This document shows, piece by piece, positions 1-7,548 of a stretch of DNA of 11,912 nucleotides. Source of the DNA: Oscillospiraceae bacterium (GTDB taxonomy: Bacteria > Bacillota > Clostridia > Oscillospirales > Ruminococcaceae); NCBI GenBank assembly GCA_017440425.1, contig JAFSHJ010000071.1:1-11912 (forward strand), written 5' to 3'. The position numbers and the translations under genes were made by a program. Below the pieces are notes generated by a model. The model had not been told where the DNA came from. It ran no database searches and saw only the letters and a program-made list of their open reading frames with translations. Within the stretch, counting starts at the first letter, position 1. Every line of letters starts with the position of its first letter.

Positions 1-85
1 ATTTTTCGGCAAGCTCGGTGCAGTCAATGCCGCCAATGGTGAGATTGCCTTTTGCATTTACATCAATGTTGTCAGATACGAACAT
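1..85 (-). CDS. lysA: Diaminopimelate decarboxylase, N-terminal 28 codons only (cut by window edge)
   Basis: The ATG at 83-85 opens a frame that stays open to the left edge. The first 28 residues begin MFVSDNIDVN and contain LTIGGIDCTELAEK. This matches my memory of the start of Clostridial LysA, the PLP enzyme that decarboxylates meso-diaminopimelate to lysine in the cytoplasm. The catalytic lysine and PLP-binding parts lie outside the window, so the call rests on the N-terminus alone. The gene follows engB on the same strand after 56 very AT-rich bases. A weak AGGT element sits six bases before the start. I found no convincing terminator or promoter in that gap, so it may be read from the lon-engB transcript or from its own promoter. 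Confidence 0.7.
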   Translation of the reverse strand, partial: MFVSDNIDVNAKGNLTIGGIDCTELAEK

Positions 86-141
86 TTTAGTACCTACTTT
101 CGTATAAATGGATATTAAATATACAAATAGTATATAATTTC

Positions 142-726
142 TTAATCTTCGAGTACTTCCGACAGAATCTCTTTAAGTTCGGGAATGCCTTCGCCGGTCT
201 CGGAGCTTGCCACAACGTAGGTGATATCTTCAAAGCAGGGGATCTCATTTGCAAAACCTTCCATGCGTTCGGCACGCTGACGGGCAGAGAGCTTGTCTGC
301 TTTTGTGAAGACGATTATCATGGGGAACTCGTCTTCGATGAGATAGTTTATCATGTTGATATCGTCTTTGGAGGGGGCGTGGCGGATATCGATGAGCTGA
401 ACTATCAGTCGGATATCTCTGTCGGAGCTGAGGTAGGTGCCGATAAGCTTGTTCCAGCGATCCTTTTCCGCTTTGGATACTTTAGCGTAGCCGTAGCCGG
501 GGAGATCCACAACTCTGGCGGTGCCGTCGGTGAAAAAGTTGATGGTGGCGGTTTTGCCGGGGGTGGCACTTACTCTGGCAAGATTTTTGCGGGAGAAAAG
601 CCGGTTGATGAGGGATGATTTTCCCACGTTGGAGCGACCCGAAACGGCAATTTCAGGCATATCGGATTCGGGAAGCTGGGATACGTTTCCGAAAGAGGTC
701 TCGAACTGTGTTTTAGCAAAATCCAT
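142..726 (-). CDS. engB: Ribosome biogenesis GTP-binding protein EngB/YsxC
   Basis: This 194-residue protein is the usual length for the EngB/YsxC/YihA family, a TRAFAC-class GTPase that helps assemble the 50S ribosomal subunit in the cytoplasm. The G motifs are in normal order: G1 GRSNVGKS at 30-37, G2 threonine near 60 in KTATINF, G3 DLPGYG at 74-79, G4 TKADK at 141-145, and G5 SSETG near 174-178. The start is supported by GGAG eight bases upstream. Only 19 bases separate it from the lon stop, so it is very likely co-transcribed with lon. The lon-engB order is common in Bacillota (lonA-ysxC in Bacillus). The stop codon is TAA, which matters for reading the TAA inside clpX. Confidence 0.97.
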   Translation of the reverse strand: MDFAKTQFETSFGNVSQLPESDMPEIAVSGRSNVGKSSLINRLFSRKNLARVSATPGKTATINFFTDGTARVVDLPGYGYAKVSKAEKDRWNKLIGTYLSSDRDIRLIVQLIDIRHAPSKDDINMINYLIEDEFPMIIVFTKADKLSARQRAERMEGFANEIPCFEDITYVVASSETGEGIPELKEILSEVLED

Positions 727-745
727 GGTGTTTCTCCGTTTCGGT

Positions 746-3235
746 TTATTGTGTGAGGGAGGTGGAGGTCTCGGATCTGTCCATCACGGGGATGGCGGTC
801 ATCTCGTTGATGGTGACGGATTTGGGCTGAGGATATTCTTTGAGAGCGATCTTCAGCACCTCGTCAATGTTGTCCACGGGGATAAATTTGATGGCAGAGA
901 GCACCTCTTCATCAATTTCGGCAAGGTCGGGTTCGTTGTCTTTGGGGATGATGACGGTGGAAACACCTGCGCGGTAAGCCGCCATAGCCTTTTCTTTAAG
1001 TCCGCCGATGGGGAGAACTCTTCCGCGGAGAGAAATCTCACCTGTCATGGCAACGGTTCTGTCAACGGCAATGCCGGTGAGTGCAGAAACGAGAGCAGTT
1101 GTCATTGTAACGCCTGCGGAGGGACCGTCCTTGGGCACGGCGCCTTCGGGAGCGTGGATATGTATGTCGCGGTTTTTGTAGAAATCGCTGTCGATGCCGT
1201 ATTTGGCGCTGAGTGTGCGCACAAGGCTCACGCAGATGCGGGCAGATTCCTTCATAACGTCGCCAAGGGAACCGGTGAGCTCAATTTTGCCGCTGCCCGG
1301 CATGGTAGCCAGTTCGATCTGCAGCATCTCTCCGCCAACAGAGGTCCAGGCAAGACCGTTTACCAGGCCGACACAGTCGTCCTTCTCAATGAAATCGGGA
1401 CGGTATTTCTTGGGGCCGAGGTAATCGCCGATGTTTGCGGCGGTGATCTTAACTGCTTTGGTCTCCTTTGCAACGATCTGCTTTGCAGCCTTGCGGCAGA
1501 GGGAGGCAACGGTGCGCTCCGCCTCACGGACACCTGCTTCACGGGTGTAGAAATCCAAAATTGAATAGATAGCATCAGCTGTGAGCTTGAAGGTGCGGGT
1601 GTTGAGTCCGTGGCGCTTGCTCTGCTTGGAGATGAGAAAATCGTGAACGATGTGGAATTTTTCCTCTCTTGTGTAGCTGGAGAGATGAATGATCTCCATT
1701 CTGTCCAGCAGCGGAGCGGGGATGGTATCCATATTGTTGGCGGTTGCAATAAACAGCACGTTGGAAAGATCAAAGGGGATCTCGATATAGTGGTCGCGGA
1801 AAGCCACGTTCTGCTCGGGGTCAAGCACCTCAAGCATGGCAGATGCGGGATCGCCGCGGAAATCGTTGCCCATCTTGTCTATCTCATCCAGCAGAATGAG
1901 GGGATTTTTGGAGCCTGCCAGTTTAACGGCATTTATAATTCTGCCGGGCATTGCACCAACATAGGTTTTGCGGTGACCGCGGATATCCGCTTCATCACGC
2001 ACGCCGCCAAGGGAGAGACGGGTATATTTGCGTCCCATGGCTGCGGCGATGGATTTTGCAACGGAGGTTTTGCCCACTCCGGGAGGTCCGACGAGGCAGA
2101 TTATCTGTCCCTTAATGTCGGGTGCGAGCTTGCGCACGGCAAGCAGCTCAAGAATGCGCTCCTTAACCTTTTTCAGTCCGTAGTGGTCCTTATCCAGCTG
2201 CTTTTTGGATTTTGCAATGTCGATTTTGTCAACGGTGGAGGTGTTCCAGGGCAGCTCAAGGCAGGTGTCGAGATAACCTCTCACAACGCTTGCCTCCTGA
2301 GAACTGCCGGGCATTTTACCCAGCTTATCCACCTCTTTGAGCAGCTTTTCGGCGGCTTCATCGGAGAGATTCAGCTTTGCGATCTTCTTTTTGTAGTTTT
2401 CCAGCTCGTCCATGGGACTTTCGCTGTCGCCGAGCTCCTCAGAGATTATCTTCATCTGCTCACGCAGGAAATATTCACGCTGATTTTTGTCTATCTGATC
2501 CTTCACGCGGTCGAAGATCTCATTCTCCACAGAGAGGATGGATATCTCGTTTTCCAGAATATCGTTGAGTATCTCCAGGCGGCGGGTGGGGTTGGATTGC
2601 TCAAGCACCTGCTGTTTATCCTCAACGGAAAGGTTGAGGTTGCAGGCAACCATTTCTGCCAGCTCAACGGGCTCTTCGCAGGAGATAATGTTTATCAGCA
2701 GCTCTCTGGGCATACGGGGAACGAGAGCGCTGTAATCCTGCACCTGAGATTTTACGGTGCGCATAAGTGCGCTGGAGAGAACGGTTTTTTCAATTTTAAG
2801 CTTTTTAAGGGGATGAGGCTCTACGAGTGCCTCAAAATAGGGGCCGTCGTTGTAAAACTCAACGGTTTTTGCGCGGTAAAGACCCTCCACAAGCACACGG
2901 ACTGTGTCGCCGGTGGTGCGGAGTATCTGTTTCACCTCTGCAACAACGCCAACCTTATAGAGCAGGTCGGGACCGGGATCGTCGGTGACAAGGTCTTTCT
3001 GCGCAACAAGGAACACCTTTTGGTCGTGCTTGACCACGGTGTTGAGAGCGAGCAGAGACTTTTTGCGTCCCACGTCAAAGTTGAGCACCATCTTGGGGAA
3101 CATGACCAATCCGCGCAGACCGATGGCGGGCAGCCTTACCGTATTGGTTTCACGGTCGGCAGAGTTGGCATCTTTGATTTTTATGTCAATTACCTTGGTG
3201 GCTAAAGGGGTTTTTGAAGAGTTTTTAGTCGCCAT
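746..3235 (-). CDS. lon: ATP-dependent Lon protease (LonA type)
   Basis: The product is an 829-residue cytoplasmic AAA+ protease that degrades damaged and regulatory proteins. An N-terminal substrate-binding LON domain (about 34-235) is followed by a helical linker. The AAA+ module has Walker A GPPGVGKT at 383-390 and Walker B LILLDE at 446-451. A C-terminal Ser-Lys protease domain carries Ser706 in PKDGPSAG and Lys749 in GGLKEK; their 43-residue spacing equals that of the E. coli S679/K722 pair. The ATG at 3235 is chosen because GGAGG lies five bases before it. A TTG seven codons upstream would swallow that site. The protein has somewhat longer ends than the 784-residue E. coli Lon, including a Ser/Thr-rich tail after about residue 800. 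It is the first gene of a lon-engB unit, separated from clpX by a terminator. Confidence 0.98.
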   Translation of the reverse strand: MATKNSSKTPLATKVIDIKIKDANSADRETNTVRLPAIGLRGLVMFPKMVLNFDVGRKKSLLALNTVVKHDQKVFLVAQKDLVTDDPGPDLLYKVGVVAEVKQILRTTGDTVRVLVEGLYRAKTVEFYNDGPYFEALVEPHPLKKLKIEKTVLSSALMRTVKSQVQDYSALVPRMPRELLINIISCEEPVELAEMVACNLNLSVEDKQQVLEQSNPTRRLEILNDILENEISILSVENEIFDRVKDQIDKNQREYFLREQMKIISEELGDSESPMDELENYKKKIAKLNLSDEAAEKLLKEVDKLGKMPGSSQEASVVRGYLDTCLELPWNTSTVDKIDIAKSKKQLDKDHYGLKKVKERILELLAVRKLAPDIKGQIICLVGPPGVGKTSVAKSIAAAMGRKYTRLSLGGVRDEADIRGHRKTYVGAMPGRIINAVKLAGSKNPLILLDEIDKMGNDFRGDPASAMLEVLDPEQNVAFRDHYIEIPFDLSNVLFIATANNMDTIPAPLLDRMEIIHLSSYTREEKFHIVHDFLISKQSKRHGLNTRTFKLTADAIYSILDFYTREAGVREAERTVASLCRKAAKQIVAKETKAVKITAANIGDYLGPKKYRPDFIEKDDCVGLVNGLAWTSVGGEMLQIELATMPGSGKIELTGSLGDVMKESARICVSLVRTLSAKYGIDSDFYKNRDIHIHAPEGAVPKDGPSAGVTMTTALVSALTGIAVDRTVAMTGEISLRGRVLPIGGLKEKAMAAYRAGVSTVIIPKDNEPDLAEIDEEVLSAIKFIPVDNIDEVLKIALKEYPQPKSVTINEMTAIPVMDRSETSTSLTQ

Positions 3236-3247
3236 AATTTCCTCCGT

Positions 3248-3274
3248 GCTCCGCAAAGTGTTTTACAGCGGAGC
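3248..3274 (-). promoter_or_regulatory. Hairpin in the lon 5'UTR next to the ribosome binding site
   Basis: A perfect 7-bp inverted repeat (GCTCCGC and GCGGAGC, 13-base loop) sits in the lon leader and ends two bases before the GGAGG ribosome binding site at 3241-3245. The left arm also contains CTCCG, which could pair five bases with CGGAG overlapping the ribosome binding site itself. The repeat is seen directly. A role in controlling lon translation or mRNA stability is inference. Confidence 0.5.
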
Positions 3275-3284
3275 TTCAAAAACT

Positions 3285-3313
3285 ATTTTAATATATATAT
3301 CAAAAAAAATCTA
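3285..3313 (-). promoter_or_regulatory. Candidate lon promoter
   Basis: On the minus strand a TAAAAT -10 box (3285-3290) lies 17 bases from a weak TAGATT -35 box (3308-3313), in a very AT-rich stretch. The -10 matches the sigma-A consensus at five of six positions and the -35 at only three. A promoter somewhere here is expected because the upstream clpX transcript ends in a strong terminator. The exact boxes are uncertain, since several overlapping TATATA-type hexamers could serve. No CIRCE or CtsR operator is visible. Confidence 0.35.
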
Positions 3314-3387
3314 CCTGTTTTCGTAATTTAAAAGTTAAAAATTAAACCCATTTATGTTAACAGCAGGGAAAGCAGCAATTAGTTGGG

Positions 3388-3417
3388 AAAAATTAAGGGG
3401 CGTCAAAGACGCCCCTT
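3388..3417 (-). terminator. Rho-independent terminator after clpX
   Basis: A perfect 10-bp stem (AAGGGGCGTC / GACGCCCCTT, 3395-3404 and 3408-3417) with a three-base loop lies six bases past the clpX stop. On the minus strand it is followed by AATTTTT, the classic intrinsic terminator form. It closes the tig-clpP-clpX transcript and isolates lon. Confidence 0.88.
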
Positions 3418-3423
3418 GAATTT

Positions 3424-4203
3424 TCAGGACACAGAGCTTCGGCGAGCTCTGACAGGTTTTTTAGCCGGAATGCAGAGGGTGGAGGGTTTTCTCTCCTCGT
3501 TGATGACAAATTCCGGTTTTTCACCGTCTGTTACATAACCCTTGTCGATGATGATCTTCTCAATGGTATGGTCAGAAGGAGCGTCGTACATAACATCGGT
3601 AAGGGTCTCTTCCATGATGGAACGAAGTCCGCGGGCGCCGGTTTTGCTCTCAATTGCTTTTGAGGCAACGGCGGTAAGCGCATCTTCTGTAAATTCAAGT
3701 TCAATACCGTCCAGCTCAAAGAGCTTGGAGTACTGTTTAAGAATAGCGTTTTTGGGCTTGTGAAGAATGGTCACAAGTGTTTCAACATCCAGCGGATCGA
3801 GGGTGGTGATAACTGGGATACGTCCGATGAGCTCGGGGATAAGTCCGTATTTGACAAGGTCGTGGGATGTGACCTGGCGGAGGAGCTCTCCCGTCTCGGC
3901 AGAGTTGCTCTCACGGATCTCGGAGCCAAAGCCGATGGAGGACTTATCGGTGCGCTTCTCAATTATCTTTTCGATGCCGTCAAAAGCACCGCCGCAGATA
4001 AAGAGGATGTTGGAAGTATTAATTTGAATAAATTCCTGCTGGGGATGCTTGCGTCCGCCGGAGGGAGGAACGTTTGCAACGGTACCCTCAAGAATTTTAA
4101 GCAAAGCCTGCTGAACGCCCTCACCGCTTACATCGCGGGTGATGGAGACGTTTTCGGATTTGCGTGCAATTTTGTCTATCTCATCAATATAGATGATGCC
4201 CAT
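3424..4203 (-). CDS. clpX: ClpX unfoldase, C-terminal part (Walker B to C-terminus), split from the N-part by an in-frame TAA
   Basis: These 259 residues are the rest of ClpX in the same frame as the upstream piece. They start with MGIIYIDEIDK, which is Walker B. They then contain the pore-2 region TRDVSGEGVQQ, the RKH loop in GGRKHPQQEF, GGAFDG, the ClpP-docking IGF loop in SSIGFGSE, the arginine-finger region GLIPELIGRIPV, and sensor-2 KTGARGLR, down to a normal C-terminus. Nothing is missing relative to family members except the single codon replaced by the stop. This piece has no Walker A and no zinc domain, so alone it cannot bind ATP as ClpX does. The ATG directly abuts the preceding TAA and lacks a good ribosome binding site (only a GAG about 12 bases upstream), so expression would need re-initiation or readthrough. 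The transcript ends at the hairpin at 3395-3417. Confidence 0.93.
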   Translation of the reverse strand: MGIIYIDEIDKIARKSENVSITRDVSGEGVQQALLKILEGTVANVPPSGGRKHPQQEFIQINTSNILFICGGAFDGIEKIIEKRTDKSSIGFGSEIRESNSAETGELLRQVTSHDLVKYGLIPELIGRIPVITTLDPLDVETLVTILHKPKNAILKQYSKLFELDGIELEFTEDALTAVASKAIESKTGARGLRSIMEETLTDVMYDAPSDHTIEKIIIDKGYVTDGEKPEFVINEERKPSTLCIPAKKPVRARRSSVS

Positions 4204-4740
4204 TTAGGCGCGCTCAATGTCATAATCGGCGGCCTGAATAAGGCGGAGAAGAATGTTCTCAACGTCTTCGCCCACATAGCCTGCCTCGGTGAGGGTGGTG
4301 GCATCGGTGATGGCGATGGGAACATTGAGCAGGGAGGCAAGGGTCTGGGCAAGATAGGTTTTACCGACGCCGGTGGGACCGAGAAGGAGCACGTTGCTCT
4401 TCTGGAGCTCAACATCGCCGGTGCCGCCGAAGCAGACACGCTTATAATGGTTGTAAACCGCAACAGCAAGTCTGATCTTTGCCGCATTCTGGCCTATAAC
4501 ATATTCATCCAGCTTTTCTTTGATCTCGTGAGGCTTGGGGATCACAAAATCGGAAGCGGGATCTTTTGTCTGAGGACGGCGGTGAGCGGGAAGCTCACCG
4601 TCATCGATTATTGTTTTGCAAAGCTCAACGCATTCGTTGCATATACAAACTCCGGGACCTGCCACCATTCTGGAGACTTCTTCCTGAGTCTTGCCGCAGA
4701 ATGAGCAGGTGAGAGATCTTGTATCGTCGTTTCTGGACAT
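4204..4740 (-). CDS. clpX: ClpX unfoldase, N-terminal part (zinc domain and Walker A), ending at a premature TAA
   Basis: These 178 residues are the front of ClpX, the AAA+ unfoldase that feeds substrates to ClpP. A zinc-binding domain has Cys12, Cys15, Cys34 and Cys37. Walker A GPTGVGKT is at 121-128, and pore loop-1 GYVG is at about 154-157. The frame stops after DYDIERA, where intact homologues continue into Walker B with two linking residues (AEKG in Bacillus, AQRG in E. coli). TAA at 4204-4206 occupies the first of those two codons. The start is supported by CCGGAGG five bases upstream, and the gene begins 17 bases after the clpP stop. Counting the stop codon as one residue, the joined gene would give about 438 residues, normal for ClpX. 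The piece alone lacks Walker B and should not hydrolyse ATP. Confidence 0.93.
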   Translation of the reverse strand: MSRNDDTRSLTCSFCGKTQEEVSRMVAGPGVCICNECVELCKTIIDDGELPAHRRPQTKDPASDFVIPKPHEIKEKLDEYVIGQNAAKIRLAVAVYNHYKRVCFGGTGDVELQKSNVLLLGPTGVGKTYLAQTLASLLNVPIAITDATTLTEAGYVGEDVENILLRLIQAADYDIERA

Positions 4741-4757
4741 AGAAACCTCCGGAAAAA

Positions 4758-5339
4758 TTATCTGCTGGTGATTACTTGGTCGATCAAACCGTAGCTGCAG
4801 GCTTCCTCTGCAGACATAAAGTTGTCGCGGTCGGTGTCGCGCTCAATAATTTCGAGCGGCTTTCCGGTGTTTTCGGCAAGGATACGGTTGAGTTTATCGC
4901 GGGTGCGGAGAATGTGGTCGGCCTGGATCTTGATATCGGAAGCCTGACCCTGAGCACCGCCGAGAGGCTGGTGGATCATTATCTCGGAGTTGGGCAGAGC
5001 AAAACGCTTGCCCTTTGCACCTGCGGAGAGAAGGAATGCGCCCATAGATGCAGCCATACCGATGCAGATGGTGGAAACATCGGGTTTGATATACTGCATT
5101 GTATCGTAAATTGCAAGACCTGCGGAAACAGATCCGCCGGGGCTGTTGATGTAAAGATGGATGGTCTTCTCGGGGTCCTGTCCCTCGAGGTAAAGAAGCT
5201 GTGCGACCACCAGGCTGGCGGAGACATCGTTGACCTCTTCACAAAGCATAATTATTCTGTCGTTAAGCAGACGGGAATAGATATCGTAGGAGCGCTCTCC
5301 TCTGTTGGTCTGCTCAATTACTACCGGTACAAGACTCAT
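4758..5339 (-). CDS. clpP: ATP-dependent Clp protease proteolytic subunit
   Basis: The 193-residue serine peptidase forms the tetradecameric barrel that degrades substrates unfolded by ClpX or other Clp ATPases in the cytoplasm. The catalytic triad is visible: Ser98 in GMAASMG, His123 in MIHQPLGG and Asp172 in DTDRDNF. The oxyanion region SPGGS is at about 66-70. Length and N-terminus (VPVVIEQT, also the usual processed start) fit the family. TGGAGGT six bases upstream supports the ATG. It sits 24 bases after tig and 17 bases before clpX, forming one operon, so polarity from the clpX stop should not affect it. Confidence 0.98.
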   Translation of the reverse strand: MSLVPVVIEQTNRGERSYDIYSRLLNDRIIMLCEEVNDVSASLVVAQLLYLEGQDPEKTIHLYINSPGGSVSAGLAIYDTMQYIKPDVSTICIGMAASMGAFLLSAGAKGKRFALPNSEIMIHQPLGGAQGQASDIKIQADHILRTRDKLNRILAENTGKPLEIIERDTDRDNFMSAEEACSYGLIDQVITSR

Positions 5340-5363
5340 GATATTACCTCCAAAAGTGATAGA

Positions 5364-6692
5364 TTATTCCTCAGAAGCGGGCTCCTCTGCCTTTGTCTCT
5401 TCAAGGGAATCAACAACTGTGATAACAGCGTTGTCACGGACAAACTGAACAGCCTTGCTTACTGTAGCATCAGCCTTCATGTCTTCTGCGGGAACGTATT
5501 TCTTAAGATCTTCGGCTGTGAGGTTGTAAGATTCAGCAGCCTTCTTGTATTCTTCCTCAAGCTCCTCATCGGTGAGTTCAATGTTTTCAGCCTTTACGAT
5601 GCCTTCGAGAGCAAGACGGGTCTTAACCTGACGGTCAGCCTGCTCACGGAAGTTAGCGCGGAGGGAATCCATATCCATTCCGGTGTACTGGAGATAGAGG
5701 TCCAGGTTGATGCCCTGGGAGGACATACGGTATTCGAAATCGCGAACCATCTCGTCAACGCGGTTGGTGAACATAACTTCGGGGATCTCAGCCTCGAGGC
5801 CTGCGATAACAGCATCGATAAGTTTAGCTTCAACTTCGTTTTCGGATTCGGTGTTGAGGCGATCCTGGATCTTCTTTGCAACGTCTTCACGGAGCTCGGC
5901 AAGAGTCTCGAACTCACTTACGTCCTTTGCAAACTCGTCATCAAGCTCAGGAAGCTCACGCTTCTCGATCTTGTGGAGCTTTACCTTGAATACGCTTGCC
6001 TTGCCTGCCAGCTCTTCTGCCTGATACTCTTCGGGGAAGGTTACGTTTACATCAAACTCATCACCGGTATTATGCCCAACAATCTGGTCTTCAAATCCGG
6101 GAATGAACTGGTTGGAGCCGAGGGTGAGGGAATAATTTTCGCCCTTGCCGCCTTCGAATGCAACGCCGTCAACAAAACCTTCAAAGTCGATCTTGGTGAT
6201 GTCGCCGTTTTCAGCAGCTCTGTCTTCAACTGTGATGATGCGTGCATTGCGCTCGCGCATACGCTGGATATCAGCATCGATATCTTCGTCAGCAACCTTG
6301 CGGTCAAGCTTTTTAACTTCAATGCCCTTGTAGCCGGAAACAGCAACTTCGGGTTTAGTGGTAACGACAGCCTTAAAGGTGAAACCGTCCTTGCCAACTT
6401 CGGTAACTTCGATGTCAGCTCTGTCAACGGGGGTAAGTCCGGATTCAACAATAGCTTCGGAATATGCCTGGGGATAGAGAGCGTTTACGGCATCTTCATA
6501 AAATACGCCTTCGCCGTATACCTTCTCGATAAACTTGCGGGGAGCCTTGCCCTTGCGGAAGCCGGGAACCTGGATCTGCTTTGCATTCTTTTTGAAAGCC
6601 TGCTGCAGTCCGTTTTCAAATTCCTCAGCGCCTACAACGATCTCGAGCTCGTACTTGTTTGTCTCAAGCTTGTTAACAGATTTCAAATTCAT
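5364..6692 (-). CDS. tig: Trigger factor, ribosome-associated chaperone / peptidyl-prolyl isomerase
   Basis: The 442-residue protein has the three trigger factor domains. An N-terminal ribosome-binding domain carries the signature GFRKGKAP at 44-51. An FKBP-like prolyl isomerase domain spans about 162-242 and includes FIPGFEDQIVG. A long helical C-terminal chaperone domain ends in an acidic tail. Trigger factor binds ribosomal protein L23 at the exit tunnel and shields nascent chains. It heads the tig-clpP-clpX operon, linking folding and degradation. The ATG is preceded by AAAGG with a rather long spacer of about 12 bases, so initiation may be less strong than for clpP. The preceding 169 bases hold its promoter and a folded leader. 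Confidence 0.98.
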   Translation of the reverse strand: MNLKSVNKLETNKYELEIVVGAEEFENGLQQAFKKNAKQIQVPGFRKGKAPRKFIEKVYGEGVFYEDAVNALYPQAYSEAIVESGLTPVDRADIEVTEVGKDGFTFKAVVTTKPEVAVSGYKGIEVKKLDRKVADEDIDADIQRMRERNARIITVEDRAAENGDITKIDFEGFVDGVAFEGGKGENYSLTLGSNQFIPGFEDQIVGHNTGDEFDVNVTFPEEYQAEELAGKASVFKVKLHKIEKRELPELDDEFAKDVSEFETLAELREDVAKKIQDRLNTESENEVEAKLIDAVIAGLEAEIPEVMFTNRVDEMVRDFEYRMSSQGINLDLYLQYTGMDMDSLRANFREQADRQVKTRLALEGIVKAENIELTDEELEEEYKKAAESYNLTAEDLKKYVPAEDMKADATVSKAVQFVRDNAVITVVDSLEETKAEEPASEE

Positions 6693-6720
6693 TTTACGAC
6701 CATACCTTTCGATAATCCGG

Positions 6721-6783
6721 CGGGAGAATATGATCCCGTCAAATTTATTAGTATTGTAATTGCTAAAAGAGGGTAAACCCCTC
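6721..6783 (-). promoter_or_regulatory. Two hairpins in the tig 5'UTR
   Basis: In the leader of the tig mRNA, GAGGG and CCCTC pair around a five-base loop (6769-6783) and are followed on the transcript by TTTT, giving an attenuator-like shape. A second stem, CGGGA/TCCCG with an eight-base loop (6721-6738), lies nearer the start codon. Both are seen directly. The first stem is short for a terminator, so a regulatory role is only inferred. Confidence 0.4.
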
Positions 6784-6798
6784 CAAGCATAAATCTAC

Positions 6799-6838
6799 AT
6801 TATAATATAATACCATAGCTTTGGGAAAAATGCTATAG
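6799..6838 (-). promoter_or_regulatory. Candidate tig promoter with overlapping inverted repeat
   Basis: The minus strand has an exact TATAAT at 6799-6804 and, just upstream, an extended -10 element TGG-TATTAT at 6807-6815. No strong -35 is visible, which fits an extended -10 promoter. A 7-bp inverted repeat with one wobble (CTATAGC / GCTATGG, arms 6832-6838 and 6813-6819) covers the region just upstream of the -10 and partly overlaps the extended motif. It could be an operator. It lacks a T-run, so it is not a good terminator for the metallophosphoesterase gene ending at 6862. Confidence 0.5.
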
Positions 6839-6861
6839 TTAATAATACAATTTTTAAATAT

Positions 6862-7548
6862 TTATTCTATCAGCAAAGGTCTAAATTTTACAAAATCGGC
6901 AGAAATGAGCGTGAATCTCGTGCCATATCTCTCCGCATTAAAAGCAAAGCGGCAGGCATCGGAGTGGAGATGCCCGTAGTAGCAGCGGCGGATGCCGTGT
7001 TTTTTGATTATCTCAATGATCTCTTCCGATTCATCGTTGGCAAAAATGGGTGGATAGTGTAGGATAACGACCTTTTCGCCGCCCAGCTCATCGGCTGCCT
7101 TAATGGAAGCCTCAAGACGACCTGCCTCACGCAGAGTCACCTTTTTGTCGGCGGGTTTGCCGTCCTCCAGCATCCAGCCGCGGGTGCCGCAGACAGTGAT
7201 ATCTCCAACGCGTACGGCATTGTTGTGGAGAATGTTGAGTGTGGTGAGCTTATTTTCCGCAAAAAACCTATCCATTTTGGATTTTGTCGTCCACCAGTAA
7301 TCGTGGTTGCCTTTGAGCAAAAACTTTGTGCCGGGGAGTTGGTTGATAAACTTAAGATCCGGCAGGGATTCCTCAAGGCTCATTCCCCAGGAGCTGTCGC
7401 CTGCAAGAATGACGGTGTCCTCGGGTTTGATCAGACTATTCCAATTTTCTTCCAATTTTTGCACATATTCCGACCAGCCGCGGAATTTTTCCATCGACTT
7501 GTCGCCTTCAACAGAGAGGTGAAGGTCGCCGATAACGAAAAGAGACAT
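6862..7548 (-). CDS. Calcineurin-like metallophosphoesterase, predicted phosphohydrolase (COG1768-like)
   Basis: The 228-residue protein has every metal-binding motif of the calcineurin-like fold in order: GDLH at 7-10, GD at 50-51, GNHD at 80-83 (followed by YWW), His164 in LHYPP, and GHLH at 192-195. These bind two metal ions and hydrolyse phosphoester bonds. There is no signal peptide or membrane segment, so it should be cytoplasmic. The sequence resembles a predicted phosphohydrolase family whose substrate I do not know. AAAGG nine bases upstream supports the start. The gene is alone between the divergent DUF1540 gene and the tig promoter. I see no clear terminator after it, so some readthrough into tig is possible. 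Confidence 0.9.
   Translation of the reverse strand: MSLFVIGDLHLSVEGDKSMEKFRGWSEYVQKLEENWNSLIKPEDTVILAGDSSWGMSLEESLPDLKFINQLPGTKFLLKGNHDYWWTTKSKMDRFFAENKLTTLNILHNNAVRVGDITVCGTRGWMLEDGKPADKKVTLREAGRLEASIKAADELGGEKVVILHYPPIFANDESEEIIEIIKKHGIRRCYYGHLHSDACRFAFNAERYGTRFTLISADFVKFRPLLIE

Noticed and set aside
4201..4740. Alternative genetic code or programmed recoding (TAA read as Glu or Gln) to explain the clpX stop
   Set aside because: TAA is the natural stop of engB, lon, clpP, tig, yraN, rplS and the DUF1540 gene in this window, and no recoding structure is evident beside the codon. Readthrough cannot be excluded but has no positive support.
6740..6770. CtsR or CIRCE operator upstream of tig
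   Set aside because: Only a single TTTGAC and a loose TTAGCA...TACTAA pair are present. Neither a tandem CtsR heptad repeat nor the CIRCE arms with nine-base spacing can be made.
4776..6776. A 666-codon open frame on the plus strand, antisense to clpP and tig; similar long plus-strand frames at 1610-3205, 3760-4704 and 8311-9945
   Set aside because: Each is aligned codon-for-codon with the real minus-strand gene, so it stays open simply because those genes rarely use TTA, CTA or TCA codons. The translations are rich in Cys, His and Gly, resemble no family, and have no ribosome binding site logic.
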